A DNA stretch of 64,000 nucleotides from Terricaulis sp. (GCA_024707365.1 JANPZV010000004.1:235253-299252), one strand, 5' to 3'. Shown: positions 48,840-58,089, counted from the first letter of the stretch. Notes: generated by a model from the sequence alone, not told the origin. A program made the numbers and translations.

Positions 48840-49509
48840 ATGAGTAAGTCAGAGCCGTTCGCGCTCAATGCGGATGAAAAAATCTTCGACGCGCCCGGCG
48901 CGTCAAAGCCCAAGACGGTCAAGCCGCGCGATGCGGCGACTTTGATCCTGGTGCGGGGCGGGCGCGAGCTGATGCTCGGCCAGCGCTCCAAGGGGCATGT
49001 GTTCATGCCCGATAAGTGGGTGTTTCCGGGCGGGCGGGTCGATCCGGGCGATGCGCGGCTGCCGGCGGCGGCGGAGCTGACGCCCGACACCGAGGCGTTG
49101 CTGCGCCAGGGCGGGGCGGTGCGCCGGCCGCCGCGCGCTTTCGCCCTGGCCGCCGCCCGTGAAACCCAGGAAGAGGCGGGCCTTACCTTGGGGGGATGGG
49201 GCGGGGCCTGATCTCTCCAAGCTCAGCTTTGTCGCCCGCGCCATCACCCCGCCTTACCGCTCCCGCCGCTTTGACGCCCGCTTCTTCATGGCCGACGCTG
49301 AGCAGGTGCTGTGCGACGATTGCCCCATCGCGGGGGAAGAATTGCTGCATATTCGGTGGTTTAGCCTCGATGAAGCGGAAAGCCTGGATCTGCCCTCGAT
49401 CACCCGGTTCGTGATTAAGGAGGTCCGCGCCCGGCTTGAGGGGGAGGCGCGCAAGCCGCCCTTCCTGCGCTTTGTGCGCGGGGCGCATGTGATGGATCGC
49501 CTGGGTTGA
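48840..49509 (+). CDS. NUDIX hydrolase, frameshifted
   Basis: About 222 residues. TLILVRGGRELMLGQRSKGH and WVFPGGRVDPGDARLP open a Nudix domain whose box is split by an insert before ALAAARETQEEAGLTLGG. The frame is lost at a G6 run near 49190. With one base corrected it continues GAGPDLSKLSFVARAITPPY, RRFDARFFMADAEQVL and IRWFSLDEAESLDLPSITRF to the stop at 49507. The insert and RRFDARFF segment resemble the NUDT19/CoA-diphosphatase-like branch; substrate is uncertain. Confidence 0.75.
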
Positions 49510-49593
49510 GCGGGGCCGGTTGACTTCCCCGCCGCGATCCGTATTTTCCCGCGCTCTTTCTTACCCCTCTTTTGAGAATTTCGGGCCCGCGCC

Positions 49594-49761
49594 ATGGCTA
49601 AGCCGACTGTTATCAAGATCCGTCTGAACTCGAGTGCGGACACGGGCTATTTCTACGTGACCAAGAAAAACCCGCGTACCAAGACCGAGAAGCTCAAGTT
49701 CAACAAGTACGACCCGATTGCGAAGAAGCATGTCGAGTTCGTTGAAGGCAAGATTAAGTAA
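49594..49761 (+). CDS. rpmG: 50S ribosomal protein L33
   Basis: 55 residues: [40 protein letters not shown] and the end [10 protein letters not shown]. This is the non-zinc (Cys-less) form of L33. It is a stand-alone gene with its own terminator; local sequence is less GC-rich than its neighbours, as expected for a highly expressed gene. Confidence 0.97.
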   Translation: MAKPTVIKIRLNSSADTGYFYVTKKNPRTKTEKLKFNKYDPIAKKHVEFVEGKIK

Positions 49762-49769
49762 TCTGCCTA

Positions 49770-49797
49770 GAGCCCCGTTCCGGGGCTCCAGCTTTTT
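49770..49797 (+). terminator. Terminator of rpmG
   Basis: 8-bp stem GAGCCCCG/CGGGGCTC with a TTC loop, followed by CCAGCTTTTT. Confidence 0.8.
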
Positions 49798-49803
49798 CGA
49801 TTG

Positions 49804-49850
49804 AGCATCATCCTGCCGAAGAACCGGCGATCACTTCTTTGGATGATGCT
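49804..49850. repeat. 47-bp palindromic repeat, copy 1
   Basis: Starts AGCATCATCC and ends GATGATGCT. Its reverse complement matches the element at 52296-52342 over the full 47 bases with few differences. Its last base is part of the stop codon of the cyclase-type gene. The two copies flank the cyclase and thioesterase genes. Confidence 0.8.
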
Positions 49851-51787
49851 CAGCAGCCCGCTTGGCGGGCGAAGCGCTCGGTGAACAGCGCGCCCGGATC
49901 TGCCCCATAGGATGTGTAGACCTGCGCCGCTTCGGCAAGGCGCGGGCAGGCGCGTTCTTTTCGGCCCATCGCCAAATCAATCCGCGCCGCCAGGATCAGA
50001 ACCTGCGCGCTTTCTTCAATGCGCCCCGCGCGCAGCAGCGCCGTGCGCTTGGCGTTCATCGCCCGATCGGCCGCGCCAAGCTGGCCGCGCAGCAGGCCGG
50101 CATACATCGTCACGTAATCGAGCACCTCTTGCGCGAACGCGCGCTGATCGGGCGCAAGGCTGGGCAGCAGCGTGCGCAAGGCGGCGGCTTCGCGATCGGT
50201 ATCTTCAAGCCGCCGCTCTTCCAGGCTGAGGATGAGCTTGGCCTGCCATGCGGCCACGACGTTGCGCTGATTGTTCGCCGCCGCCACGCAATAGGGGCGC
50301 GCCTCATCCAGCAGGCCCAGCAGCAGCGCGCCTTCAATGCAATTGAGGCGCAGCATGTCCGGCTCAGGCGGCCAGCCTTGGCGTTCGCGCTCGGCCACGA
50401 AATTGCGCCCCAGCGTCCACACCCGCTCCACATCGCCGCTGGCGATGGCGGCGAGGATCAGCCCATGCTGGCCGCGCCATTCGGAGCCGGGAATACGCTG
50501 AAAGCGGGCGTAGGCGTCATCATAATGGCGCGCGGCTTCCGCAAGTGGCGCGCGCGTCCACACCGCAGCGCCGCCGCGCGCGAAAGCCGCGGTGGCTTGC
50601 AGATACTCATCGTCAGCAAAGCGCGGCGCTTCGCGGTTCAGCGCTTCAAGCGCGCGCGCGGCGTCCTGATCCCAGGCCCATTGATCGGCCAGCAGCACGA
50701 TCATGGCGTAGGCAAACGCGCGGATCGGCGAGGGCGCGCGCTCTTTGGCGATGATCTCACGCGCGGCGCGGCGGGCGGCCTGGTAGCCGTCGCGGGCGCG
50801 CGTCATGGTCAGCAATTCTTGCACCGCGGCTTTTGAGTTGGGATCGGCGTTCACGGCCCGGCGGGCGTTATCGAGCGCGCGCTGCGGATCGAGGAAGCCC
50901 GCCACCAGCGCCGCGCGCAGATAGGCGTTGGCCGCTTCATCCTTGACCCCGCGCAAGCTGAGATCCGCGCCGAAGCGCTCCAGCGTCGTCACCGCCTGAT
51001 CGATCTCGCCGGCGCGCAGAAACGCGAACGCCGCGCGCGCATTCGGCTCACGCGAGGCGGCCAGCGCGGCGACGGCGCTGAGCGAGGAATCGCCTGGGCT
51101 GTGCTCGGCCTCGGTGGCGAGGCGCGCCATCACCTCCTGCGCGACAGCGTCAACGCCTGTGTGTTCGGGGCGGCGCGTGCTGTTGAGCATCGCCACAAGC
51201 GCGATCAGCACCGCCGCGCCCGCGAGCGCCGCAATCACCATTTGCGCGCGCTTGCGCCGAGGCGGGCGCGCCTTGCCCGGCGCCGCCGCCGGATCGAGCG
51301 CGAACGCTTCGATCGTCTCGTTCATCTTATCGAGCGCGACTTTGCCGACGGGCGTGAGCTGGCTGCGCAAATCGCCTTGCACCATCTCCGCCGCTGCGCG
51401 CGAGATCAGCGCAGCGCCCGGCTGGGCCAACGCCTCAAGCCGGGCCGCCACATTGACGCCGTGCCCGAGCAGATCGCCGCCTTCATGCTCGAACGCCTCG
51501 CCCAGATGCACGCCGATGCGGATGGGCGGAGCCGAGCTTGGCTGGGCGGCCAGCATGTCGGCGGCGGCGGCCACCGCCTCGCTCGCGGCGGGAAACTCGC
51601 ACATCAGCCCATCGCCCGCGGTGGAAAACACCCGCCCGCCGCGCGCCTCGGCGGCGGCGCGCACGCGCGCGTGCAGGGCCTTTGCCGCTGCTGCGGCGCT
51701 GGCCGCATCGCGTTCGGCCTCTGCCGAATAGCCGGCCATATCGACGGCGAGGATGGCCGCAACGCGCTTTTTGCCGGCAGCTTCCAT
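49850..51787 (-). CDS. Class III adenylate/guanylate cyclase with membrane helix and TPR-like region
   Basis: 645 residues from the ATG at 51787 (MEAAGKKRVAAILAVDMAGY). The cyclase domain (about 1-165) has a metal Asp in VDMAGYS, FSTAGDGLMCEFPAASEA and IRIGVHLGEAFEHEGGDLLG. A basic linker and one membrane helix (MVIAALAGAAVLIALVAML) follow, then ~400 residues of helical repeats (AAREIIAKERAPSPIRAFAY; LNREAPRFADDEYLQATAAF). Such proteins make cAMP or cGMP-like signals; the periplasmic repeat part may sense something. The cNMP-binding patatin at 30 kb is a conceivable responder, by inference only. Confidence 0.85.
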   Translation of the reverse strand: MEAAGKKRVAAILAVDMAGYSAEAERDAASAAAAAKALHARVRAAAEARGGRVFSTAGDGLMCEFPAASEAVAAAADMLAAQPSSAPPIRIGVHLGEAFEHEGGDLLGHGVNVAARLEALAQPGAALISRAAAEMVQGDLRSQLTPVGKVALDKMNETIEAFALDPAAAPGKARPPRRKRAQMVIAALAGAAVLIALVAMLNSTRRPEHTGVDAVAQEVMARLATEAEHSPGDSSLSAVAALAASREPNARAAFAFLRAGEIDQAVTTLERFGADLSLRGVKDEAANAYLRAALVAGFLDPQRALDNARRAVNADPNSKAAVQELLTMTRARDGYQAARRAAREIIAKERAPSPIRAFAYAMIVLLADQWAWDQDAARALEALNREAPRFADDEYLQATAAFARGGAAVWTRAPLAEAARHYDDAYARFQRIPGSEWRGQHGLILAAIASGDVERVWTLGRNFVAERERQGWPPEPDMLRLNCIEGALLLGLLDEARPYCVAAANNQRNVVAAWQAKLILSLEERRLEDTDREAAALRTLLPSLAPDQRAFAQEVLDYVTMYAGLLRGQLGAADRAMNAKRTALLRAGRIEESAQVLILAARIDLAMGRKERACPRLAEAAQVYTSYGADPGALFTERFARQAGC

Positions 51788-51848
51788 GGCGCTCCCCAAA
51801 GGGCGAGGAAGCAACCCTAGCATACCGTTGGCCCCGCGCGTGAGGCGT

Positions 51849-52271
51849 CTATTTTGGGTAGAGCACCATTTGCGTGCAGCGGAAGAGGGCCATGGTCTTG
51901 CCGGAGGCTTCGTTCGTGACCACCGCGTCCCAGACTTGGCTGGAGCGGCCGCCGTGCACCAGGCGGGCTTCGGTTTTCACCCCTTCGCCCACGCGGGCGG
52001 TGCCGAGGAAATTGGATTTGAGCTCCACCGTGGTGAAGCCGCTCGCCCCTTCGGGCAGGGAAATCGCGCAGCCATAGCCGCAAGCGCTGTCGGCCAGCGC
52101 GATCACGCTGGCGGCGTGCAGGAAGCCGTTGGGCGCCATGTGATGCTCAGCCGCCAAGAACCGGCCACGGATAAAGCCCTGCCGCGCCTCCAGCCACTCA
52201 AGCCCCAGATGATCGGGCAGCTTGCCGGCTTGGCGTTCCGTCAGCGGGCCGACATAATCGATTTCGCTCAT
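51849..52271 (-). CDS. PaaI-type hot-dog thioesterase
   Basis: 140 residues. GRFLAAEHHMAPNGFLHAAS, VIALADSACGYGCAISLPEG and FTTVELKSNFLGTARVGEGV form the 4HBT fold of PaaI-like acyl-CoA thioesterases. The Asn-Gly-x-x-His pattern corresponds to the active-site loop (usually N-x-x-G-x-x-H-G). Preferred acyl-CoA unknown. Confidence 0.88.
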   Translation of the reverse strand: MSEIDYVGPLTERQAGKLPDHLGLEWLEARQGFIRGRFLAAEHHMAPNGFLHAASVIALADSACGYGCAISLPEGASGFTTVELKSNFLGTARVGEGVKTEARLVHGGRSSQVWDAVVTNEASGKTMALFRCTQMVLYPK

Positions 52272-52295
52272 CCTTCACCTCTCGCTTTCTGCCAA

Positions 52296-52342
52296 AGCAT
52301 CATCCGAAGAAGTGGATGCCGGTTCTTCGATAAGATGATGCT
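52296..52342. repeat. 47-bp palindromic repeat, copy 2 (inverted)
   Basis: AGCATCATCC...GATGATGCT, the reverse-oriented counterpart of 49804-49850. It is followed by GAGCCCCGTTCCGATTCCATC and GGAACGG, a second small inverted repeat that is echoed in the rpmG terminator region (AGCCCCGTTCCGGGGCT). Confidence 0.8.
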
Positions 52343-52405
52343 TCATCAAAAACCTGGAGCCCCGTTCCGATTCCATCGGAACGGAAAAGGCTCTAGCATG
52401 GCGCC

Positions 52406-53170
52406 ATGACGCTCCGACAAGTCAAAGCCGCTGTGCTGCTGATTGGCGATGAATTGCTTTCTGGCCGCACCCAGGATGTGAATCTGCGCGCGATCGCCAA
52501 ATTTCTCGCGCCGCTGGGCGTGCAGGTGGCTGAGGCGCGGGTGGTGGCTGATGCGCCCGAAGAGATCGTCGCGGCGGTGAACGCGCTGCGCGCCAAATAC
52601 GATTATCTTTTCACCACGGGTGGGATCGGGCCCACGCATGATGATAAAACCGCGGACGCGGTGGCCGCCGCGTTCGGCGCGCCTATCGGCGTGCGCGAGG
52701 ATGCGCGCGCGATTTTGGAGGCGCACTATAAAGGCGCGGCCAATCTCAATGACGCGCGCCTGCGCATGGCGCGCATTCCCGATGGCGCCGAGCTGATTGC
52801 AAACCCTGTTTCAAAGGCGCCGGGCTTTATGCTGGGCAATGTGTTCGTGCTGGCGGGCGTGCCTTCGATCATGCGCGGCATGCTGGAGGATATAGCGCAC
52901 CGCATCGAGGGCGGGGCGGTGGTGCGCGCGGTTACGGTGCGCGCCAAGGGCGTGCGCGAGGGCGCGATCGCACAGGGCCTTGCCGATCTTGAAGCGGCCG
53001 CGCCGCAGGTTTCGTTCGGATCCTATCCCTGGTTCACGGCAGACGGGTTCGGCCTGCATCTGGTGGCGCGCGCCGCCGATGACGCCGCGCTCGCCAAGGC
53101 GGGGGATGATTTGATGGATTTGCTGCGCGCGCAGGGGGCTGCGGCTGAAATCGTGCAGGACGAAACTTAA
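52406..53170 (+). CDS. Molybdopterin-binding (MoCF/CinA N-terminal-like) protein
   Basis: 254 residues: VLLIGDELLSGRTQDVNLRA, LFTTGGIGPTHDDKTADAVA and GFMLGNVFVLAGVPSIMRGM are the conserved MoeA/MogA-type clauses of CinA N-terminal domains. The C-terminal deamidase domain of full CinA is absent, so it is a stand-alone family member. The exact reaction is unknown (some relatives hydrolyse ADP-ribose or FAD). The stop overlaps the stop of the convergent GNAT gene (TTAA). Confidence 0.88.
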   Translation: MTLRQVKAAVLLIGDELLSGRTQDVNLRAIAKFLAPLGVQVAEARVVADAPEEIVAAVNALRAKYDYLFTTGGIGPTHDDKTADAVAAAFGAPIGVREDARAILEAHYKGAANLNDARLRMARIPDGAELIANPVSKAPGFMLGNVFVLAGVPSIMRGMLEDIAHRIEGGAVVRAVTVRAKGVREGAIAQGLADLEAAAPQVSFGSYPWFTADGFGLHLVARAADDAALAKAGDDLMDLLRAQGAAAEIVQDET

Positions 53171-53865
53171 AGCGTCGCGCGCGTCCAGATCGCCAGCGTG
53201 ACCTCGCAGCGATGCTCAAAGCCGAGCTTGCGATAAAGCGCGATCGCGCTTTCGTTGGCGGCGTATGCGTGCAGGAAGGGCGTATCGCCCTCGGCGGCGA
53301 TGCGCGCGCCGATAATGCGCATCAGCGCGCCGGCAAGGCCGCGCCCGCGAAAATCGGGATGGGTGCACACCCCGCTTATTTCGACGAAGCCATCGAGCTT
53401 CATTCGCTCACCGGCCATGGCGATGAGCTGGCCGCCCTCGCGCACGCCGATGAAGCGGCCCATTGTGTGCGTCTTGGCGCGGAAGGGGCCGGGGCGCGTG
53501 AGCTCTGCCAAGGCCAGCATCTCGGGCGCATCGGCCTTGCCCAGCGGTTCGCACGCGATGTCACCGCCGCTGGGCAAGCGCGCCCACACCATTTGCACGC
53601 CAGGGGCGCTCATGCTCTGCGCCACGCCGGCAGGCGGCGCGGGCGGGGCGCGTTGCAGCAGCGCCATTTCATCTCCCGCCTGCGCCAGCGCGCCAAGCGC
53701 GGCGACGGCTTCAGCCCCGCCATCGCAAGCGGCGGCGAACGGACTGACAGCTTCCTCATAGCGCCGCGCCAGCGGCCCGCCGCGCGCCAATGCGGCTTGC
53801 GGCCCGTTCAGCGCGAACCAGGCGGGGCAATCGAGTGGGTGCGCATAAACGGCCATTGGCGACAT
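53167..53865 (-). CDS. GNAT family N-acetyltransferase
   Basis: 232 residues. The C-terminal half is the GNAT domain: FIGVREGGQLIAMAGERM, VEISGVCTHPDFRGRGLAGA (acetyl-CoA loop R-G-x-G-L-A) and FLHAYAANESAIALYRKLGF (FR47-like). The N-terminal half is variable (HPLDCPAWFALNGPQAALAR). Substrate unknown. Confidence 0.88.
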   Translation of the reverse strand: MSPMAVYAHPLDCPAWFALNGPQAALARGGPLARRYEEAVSPFAAACDGGAEAVAALGALAQAGDEMALLQRAPPAPPAGVAQSMSAPGVQMVWARLPSGGDIACEPLGKADAPEMLALAELTRPGPFRAKTHTMGRFIGVREGGQLIAMAGERMKLDGFVEISGVCTHPDFRGRGLAGALMRIIGARIAAEGDTPFLHAYAANESAIALYRKLGFEHRCEVTLAIWTRATL

Positions 53866-53929
53866 CTAGGCGCCGGGCCGGGCGCTGTGAAGCTTGCGCT
53901 ATGGCCCAACACCCTTATCTCCGGCGCGT

Positions 53930-54016
53930 GCGAGCGTGGCGAAATTGGTAGACGCACCGGACTTAAAATCCGTTCGCCGCAAGGCGGTGCGGGTTCAAGT
54001 CCCGCCGCTCGCACCA
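53930..54016 (+). tRNA. tRNA-Leu(TAA)
   Basis: 87-nt class II tRNA: acceptor GCGAGCG/CGCTCGC, D-arm TGGTAGACGC, anticodon loop ACTTAAAAT with anticodon TAA, long variable arm (TCGCCGCAAGGCGG), T-arm GGTTCAAGTCC, discriminator A and encoded CCA. Confidence 0.95.
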
Positions 54017-54048
54017 TCCTACGCGGCGGGCTGCTCTCCTCCCGCTTG

Positions 54049-54306
54049 CTACGCCGCCAGGCCGAAGCGCGCTCTGCCTGTTTCTGTCTGCGCTTGGAAG
54101 GTGATGACGCCATGGCGCGCCATGTAATCGATCACAGAATCGGCGGTCGCGCGCACGCCGGCGAGATAGAGATACTCGGAAACCAGTTCGCGCAGCCGCT
54201 CGGGCGAGATTTCGCCTTGGCCTTCAAGCTTGCGCCGCAGGAATTGCCGGGCCTCGATCGCCAATTGCGGCGTCATCAGCGGCCCGAGGGTTTCGGAGAA
54301 GAACAT
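54049..54306 (-). CDS. Small hypothetical protein
   Basis: 85 residues: MFFSETLGPLMTPQLAIEAR, a charged helix (ISPERLRELVSEYLYLAG) and a C-terminal DYMARHGVITFQAQTE segment. The look is that of short conserved alphaproteobacterial helical proteins, but I know no function. AGGAGC precedes the start on the minus strand. Confidence 0.65.
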   Translation of the reverse strand: MFFSETLGPLMTPQLAIEARQFLRRKLEGQGEISPERLRELVSEYLYLAGVRATADSVIDYMARHGVITFQAQTETGRARFGLAA

Positions 54307-54376
54307 CAGCCAAGCTCCTTATCCAGCCGCCGCAAAGGTGGACTGATTCAGCCCAATCGGGGCATGAATTCGCGCG

Positions 54377-55015
54377 ATGCCGCCAGAATCGCTCCCTGAA
54401 TCGCTGCCTGTCTTGCCGCACGCGCTCGATTATGCGGGCGTGGCCGTGTTCGCGCTCACCGGCGCGCTGGCCGCCGCGCGCGATAAGCATGACATCATCA
54501 CCTTTTGGTTCTTCGCGGTGGTGACGGGCGTGGGCGGGGGCACGCTGCGCGACGTGCTGATCGGCGCGCCGGTGTTTTGGGTGAGCGATCCGACCTATCT
54601 GGCCATTGGCCTTGGGGCCGCGATCGCGGTTTGGTTCTTGTCGTCTTATGTGGAGCGCTCGAAGGCGCTGATCTGGCTCGATGCGGTGGGGCTGGCGATG
54701 TACGCGGTGATTGGCGCGGCCAAGGCGCTTTCGCTGGGCGTCCACCCGCTGGTGGCGATCGCCATGGGCACGCTGACGGCGACGTTTGGCGGCGTGATCC
54801 GCGACGTGCTGGCCGGCCAGCCCTCGGTGCTGCTGAAACGGGAACTGACCATCAGCCCGGCCATCCTTGCGGCCGGCGTTTTCGTGGCGCTCTATCTGGC
54901 CAATGTTCCGCCCTGGTGGGCGGGCGGGATCGGGGCGGTGACGGGTTTCGCCTTGCGGGCCGGAGCCATACATTATGGCTGGGCGTTCCCCTCGTTCGGA
55001 GAAAAGCGTGGCTAA
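54377..55015 (+). CDS. Trimeric intracellular cation channel family protein (UPF0126)
   Basis: 212 residues with seven hydrophobic helices arranged as two related halves. Each half has its glycine-rich pore clause: TGVGGGTLRDVLIGAPVFWV and TATFGGVIRDVLAGQPSVLL. Prokaryotic TRIC channels pass K+ and other monovalent cations. Its last codons overlap the start of the HMG-CoA lyase gene. Confidence 0.93.
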   Translation: MPPESLPESLPVLPHALDYAGVAVFALTGALAAARDKHDIITFWFFAVVTGVGGGTLRDVLIGAPVFWVSDPTYLAIGLGAAIAVWFLSSYVERSKALIWLDAVGLAMYAVIGAAKALSLGVHPLVAIAMGTLTATFGGVIRDVLAGQPSVLLKRELTISPAILAAGVFVALYLANVPPWWAGGIGAVTGFALRAGAIHYGWAFPSFGEKRG

Positions 55016-55910
55016 GGAAAAGCTCGAACTGGTCGAGGTCAGCCCGCGCGACGGGCTGCAGAACGAGCCGGAGGTGGTCTCCACCGGCCATAAGCTGGCG
55101 CTGATCGATCACATCCTCGCCGCCGGTTTTGCGCGGCTTGAGGCGGGCAGTTTCGTGAACCCGAAAAAAGTCCCGCAAATGGCCGACGGGCCGGAGGTGT
55201 TCGCGGGGCTGCCAAAGCAAAGCGATGCGACCTTCATCGCGCTTGCGCTCAATCTGCGCGGGGTTGAGCGCGCGCTGGAGGCGGGCGCCAAGGAGATCAA
55301 TTACGTTTTCTGCGCCTCGGATGGGTTCTCGATCCGCAACAATGGCGGCACGGTGGAGGAAACTTTCGCCGTGTGGCCTGATGTGGCCGCAGCCGCGAAA
55401 GCTGGCGGCGCGCGCTTGAGCGCGACGATCTCCACCGCGTTCGGCTGCCCGTTTGACGGCGAGGTTGCGGTGAGCCAGGTGGCGCGCGTGGCCGAGCGTT
55501 GCGTGGGCCAGGATATTTTTGAGCTGGCGCTGGGCGACACGATCGGCGTTGGCGCGCCCAGCGACGTGCGCGAACGCTTCCGCGCCGTGAAAGCCGCGAT
55601 CCCGCCGCATATCCAATTGCGCGCGCATTTTCACAACACGCGCAACACCGCGCTCGCCAACGCGGTTGCTGCGGTGGAAGAGGGCGTGCGCGTGCTGGAC
55701 GGCTCGCTGGGCGGCATCGGCGGCTGCCCGTTTGCGCCGGGCGCGGCGGGCAACGTGCCGACGGAAGACCTCGCCTATATGTTTGCGCGCATGGGTTTTG
55801 ACACCGGCGTTGATCTCGACCGCGCGATCGAGGCGGCCAAGTTCATCGGCGGGGTGCTGGGGCGGCAAACGCCGGGCATGGTCAGCCGCGCGCCGAAATG
55901 GCCGGGATAG
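55008..55910 (+). CDS. Hydroxymethylglutaryl-CoA lyase
   Basis: 300 residues from the GTG at 55008 (VAKEKLELVEVSPRDGLQNE); an upstream ATG at 54975 would read into the channel gene. The DRE-TIM barrel motifs VSPRDGLQNE, FHNTRNTALANAVAAVE (metal His) and the catalytic-Cys signature GGIGGCPFAPGAAGNVPTED are intact. It splits HMG-CoA into acetoacetate and acetyl-CoA, the last step of leucine breakdown. Confidence 0.94.
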   Translation: MAKEKLELVEVSPRDGLQNEPEVVSTGHKLALIDHILAAGFARLEAGSFVNPKKVPQMADGPEVFAGLPKQSDATFIALALNLRGVERALEAGAKEINYVFCASDGFSIRNNGGTVEETFAVWPDVAAAAKAGGARLSATISTAFGCPFDGEVAVSQVARVAERCVGQDIFELALGDTIGVGAPSDVRERFRAVKAAIPPHIQLRAHFHNTRNTALANAVAAVEEGVRVLDGSLGGIGGCPFAPGAAGNVPTEDLAYMFARMGFDTGVDLDRAIEAAKFIGGVLGRQTPGMVSRAPKWPG

Positions 55911-56019
55911 GCGCGGGCCCGCGTTGCATCGCCCCTGGGAAAAATCGCTCTAAATAAAGCTGGCGCTGTCGGGCGGCGGGGGGCGCGGACGTCCTATGGC
56001 CGCATGAAGGGAGCGAAAT

Positions 56020-56493
56020 ATGAACAAGAACACGATCTGCCTTTGGTATAAGGGCGACGCCGAGGCCGCCGCGCGCTTTTACGCGGAAACTTTCCCGAAT
56101 TCTTCGGTTGGCGCGGTGCAGTACGCGCCGGGCGATTATCCCGATGGCAAGAAGGGCGATGCGCTGGTGGTTGAGTTCACCGTCTGCGGCATTCCCTGCA
56201 TCGGCCTCAATGGCGGCCCGCAATTTCCGCAGACCGAAGCCTTCTCCTTCCAGATCGCCACCGAAAATCAGGAAGAAACCGATCGCTATTGGAACGCGAT
56301 CGTTGGCAATGGCGGGCAGGAAAGCCAATGTGGCTGGTGCAAGGATAAGTGGGGCCTCAATTGGCAGATCACCCCGCGCACGCTCACCGAAGCGATGGCC
56401 GCCGGCGGCGATGAGGCCAAGCGCGCGTTCGAGGTGATGATGACCATGCAGAAGATCGACGTCGCCAAAATCGACGCAGCGCGGCGCGGTTAA
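56020..56493 (+). CDS. VOC family protein (PhnB/3-demethylubiquinone methyltransferase-like fold)
   Basis: 157 residues: [20 protein letters not shown] opens the glyoxalase-like fold, then [20 protein letters not shown] and [20 protein letters not shown]. Such proteins are widespread and mostly of unknown activity. The TAA stop is the first three bases of a repeat element shared with the convergent queF gene. Confidence 0.9.
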   Translation: MNKNTICLWYKGDAEAAARFYAETFPNSSVGAVQYAPGDYPDGKKGDALVVEFTVCGIPCIGLNGGPQFPQTEAFSFQIATENQEETDRYWNAIVGNGGQESQCGWCKDKWGLNWQITPRTLTEAMAAGGDEAKRAFEVMMTMQKIDVAKIDAARRG

Positions 56494-56564
56494 AGCGTCG
56501 GGACTTAAAGGCGACGCACACGATGGATCGACCGCCCGCGTCGCATTTAAAGTCCGTTGCTTTA
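56491..56564. repeat. TAAAGC element, copy 1 (stop-codon-supplying repeat)
   Basis: 74 bases beginning TAAAGCGTCGGGACTTAAAG and ending TTTAAAGTCCGTTGCTTTA. The terminal TAA is the stop of the VOC gene and the terminal TTA is the stop of queF on the other strand. A related copy in inverse orientation lies at 61071-61161. Confidence 0.8.
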
Positions 56565-57023
56565 GCGCGCGCGCGATAGGTGGCGACGCCCTGGTCTGGC
56601 AGCCACAATCCCGCCGGCGGCTCGCCCGTTTGCCAGAACACGTCGATCGGCATGCCGCCGCGTGGGTTCCAATAGCCGCCGATGCGCAGCCAGAGCGGAT
56701 CGATCGCCGCGACGATCCGCTTGGCCACGCCCACGGTGCAATCCTCATGGAAGGCGCCGTGATTGCGGAAGCTTTGCAGGTAGAGCTTGAGGCTCTTGCT
56801 CTCCACGATCCAATCCTTGGGCGCGTAATCGATCACCAGCACGCCAAAATCGGGCTGGCCCGTCACCGGGCAGATCGAGGTGAATTCCGGCGCGGTGAAG
56901 CGCGCGAGATAAAGCGCGCCCGCGTGCGGGTTGGGCGCGCGCTCAAGCACCGCCTCATCCGGTGAGGCGGGGATGGCGGCGCTTTTGCCGAGCTGGGTGA
57001 GGCCTTTTTGGATCGCTGCTCAT
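56562..57023 (-). CDS. queF: NADPH-dependent 7-cyano-7-deazaguanine reductase, frameshifted at both ends
   Basis: About 152 residues, the short unimodular QueF of queuosine biosynthesis (preQ0 to preQ1). Catalytic Cys in [20 protein letters not shown], the QueF motif [20 protein letters not shown], and [20 protein letters not shown] are present. ATG at 57023 reads MSSDPK, then an A5 run needs one A fewer to give [20 protein letters not shown]. At the 3' end one GC unit too many in a GC run hides the stop; without it the protein ends VATYRAR at 56562. Confidence 0.88.
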
Positions 57024-57381
57024 ATGGGCGCTTATGAAGCGCAGCTGCGCCGCCGAAGCAAGCGCCATGCTGAGAAGATGACGGTTCGTTCAAGTTCTTC
57101 AACCTTTCCAAGTATGCAAGACGCCTTTCTGGCGAAATGCAGGTGTTCGGTGCGCCCTTCTACACCAGCCCAAGAACAGGCTGGCTTGAGATATTGCGTA
57201 AACTTGCAGCGTCGGCTCTCCGCAGCGCCCAAGAAACGGGCGCAAACGCGTTTCCTGCTGCTGCATCGCAGCAAAACGCTCCGCCGCGCCATGAGTCTGA
57301 GTGAGGTTCGCCCCGTTAAAGCGGCTTTGCGTCTCGGCGCGGGCCTTGCCCCTTGAGGGCATAATGCGGGGAAACACGGGA
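57024..57381. other. Intergenic region with a possible gene fragment
   Basis: 358 bases between queF and the first porin. Composition is less GC-rich than the surroundings up to about 57240. The plus frame 57074-57304 is open and protein-like (DGSFKFFNLSKYARRLSGEM, then FGAPFYTSPRTGWLEILRKL) but has no good start and no family I recognise. It may be a remnant of a foreign or broken gene. The porin promoter must lie in the last 80 bases. Confidence 0.4.
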
Positions 57382-58061
57382 ATGAAACTAGTCCAGAAAC
57401 TACTTGGCGCAGCGCTTATGGCCAGCGCCGCGACCATCGCCACAACGGGCGTGGCGAGCGCGGAGGGGAGCTCTCCGCCAATGTGGCGCTCACCAGCAAT
57501 TATGTTTGGCGCGGCCAAACCCAAACCACGGGTGACTTCGCCATCCAGGGCGGCATCGATTACGCAACCGACTTCTTCTATGTCGGCACGTGGGCCTCGA
57601 GCGTGGATGATTTCGGCATCGATGCTTCGACCGAACTCGATTTCTACGCCGGCATCACCCCAAGCGTGGGCCCCGTTTCGTTCGACATCGGCGTGATTTT
57701 CTACAATTACCCGTCCACCACGGTGGATTCCGATTTCATCGAATTGGCGGCCTCGGCCTCCTATTCGCCGATCGAGCCGTTGACGCTGGGGCTTGGGCTT
57801 TACGCTTCAAATGATTTCCTCGCCACCGGCGATGATTCGCTCTTCATCGAAGCCACGGTGGGCTACGCCTTCACCGAAAGCTTTGGCGTCTCGGCTGGCT
57901 ACGGCAATTTCGATCAAGGCGCGGTGCTTGGCGAGTATGACACCTGGAATATCGGGGCGACCTATTCGGCGCTCGGGCTGGACTTTGACCTGCGCTATTT
58001 TGACTCCGATGGCCTCGGCATCGGCGAAGAGGTGGCGTTCACGATCAGCCGTTCGTTCTGA
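57382..58061 (+). CDS. TorF family putative porin, first of two, frameshifted in the signal region
   Basis: About 226 residues. ATG at 57382 gives a signal peptide (MKLVQKLLGAALMASAATIA ... GVASAEG). A GGGG at 57464 seems one G short: with it the frame goes on ELSANVALTSNYVWRGQTQT and continues to the C-terminal ADLGIGEEVAFTISRSF-like end with terminal Phe, the usual outer-membrane beta-barrel signal. Related to the next gene in plan and motif (SNYVWRG/SDYVFRG). Outer membrane; solute unknown. Confidence 0.85.
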
Positions 58062-58089
58062 TCCGCCCTAAAGCGGGGACGCGAACTCG

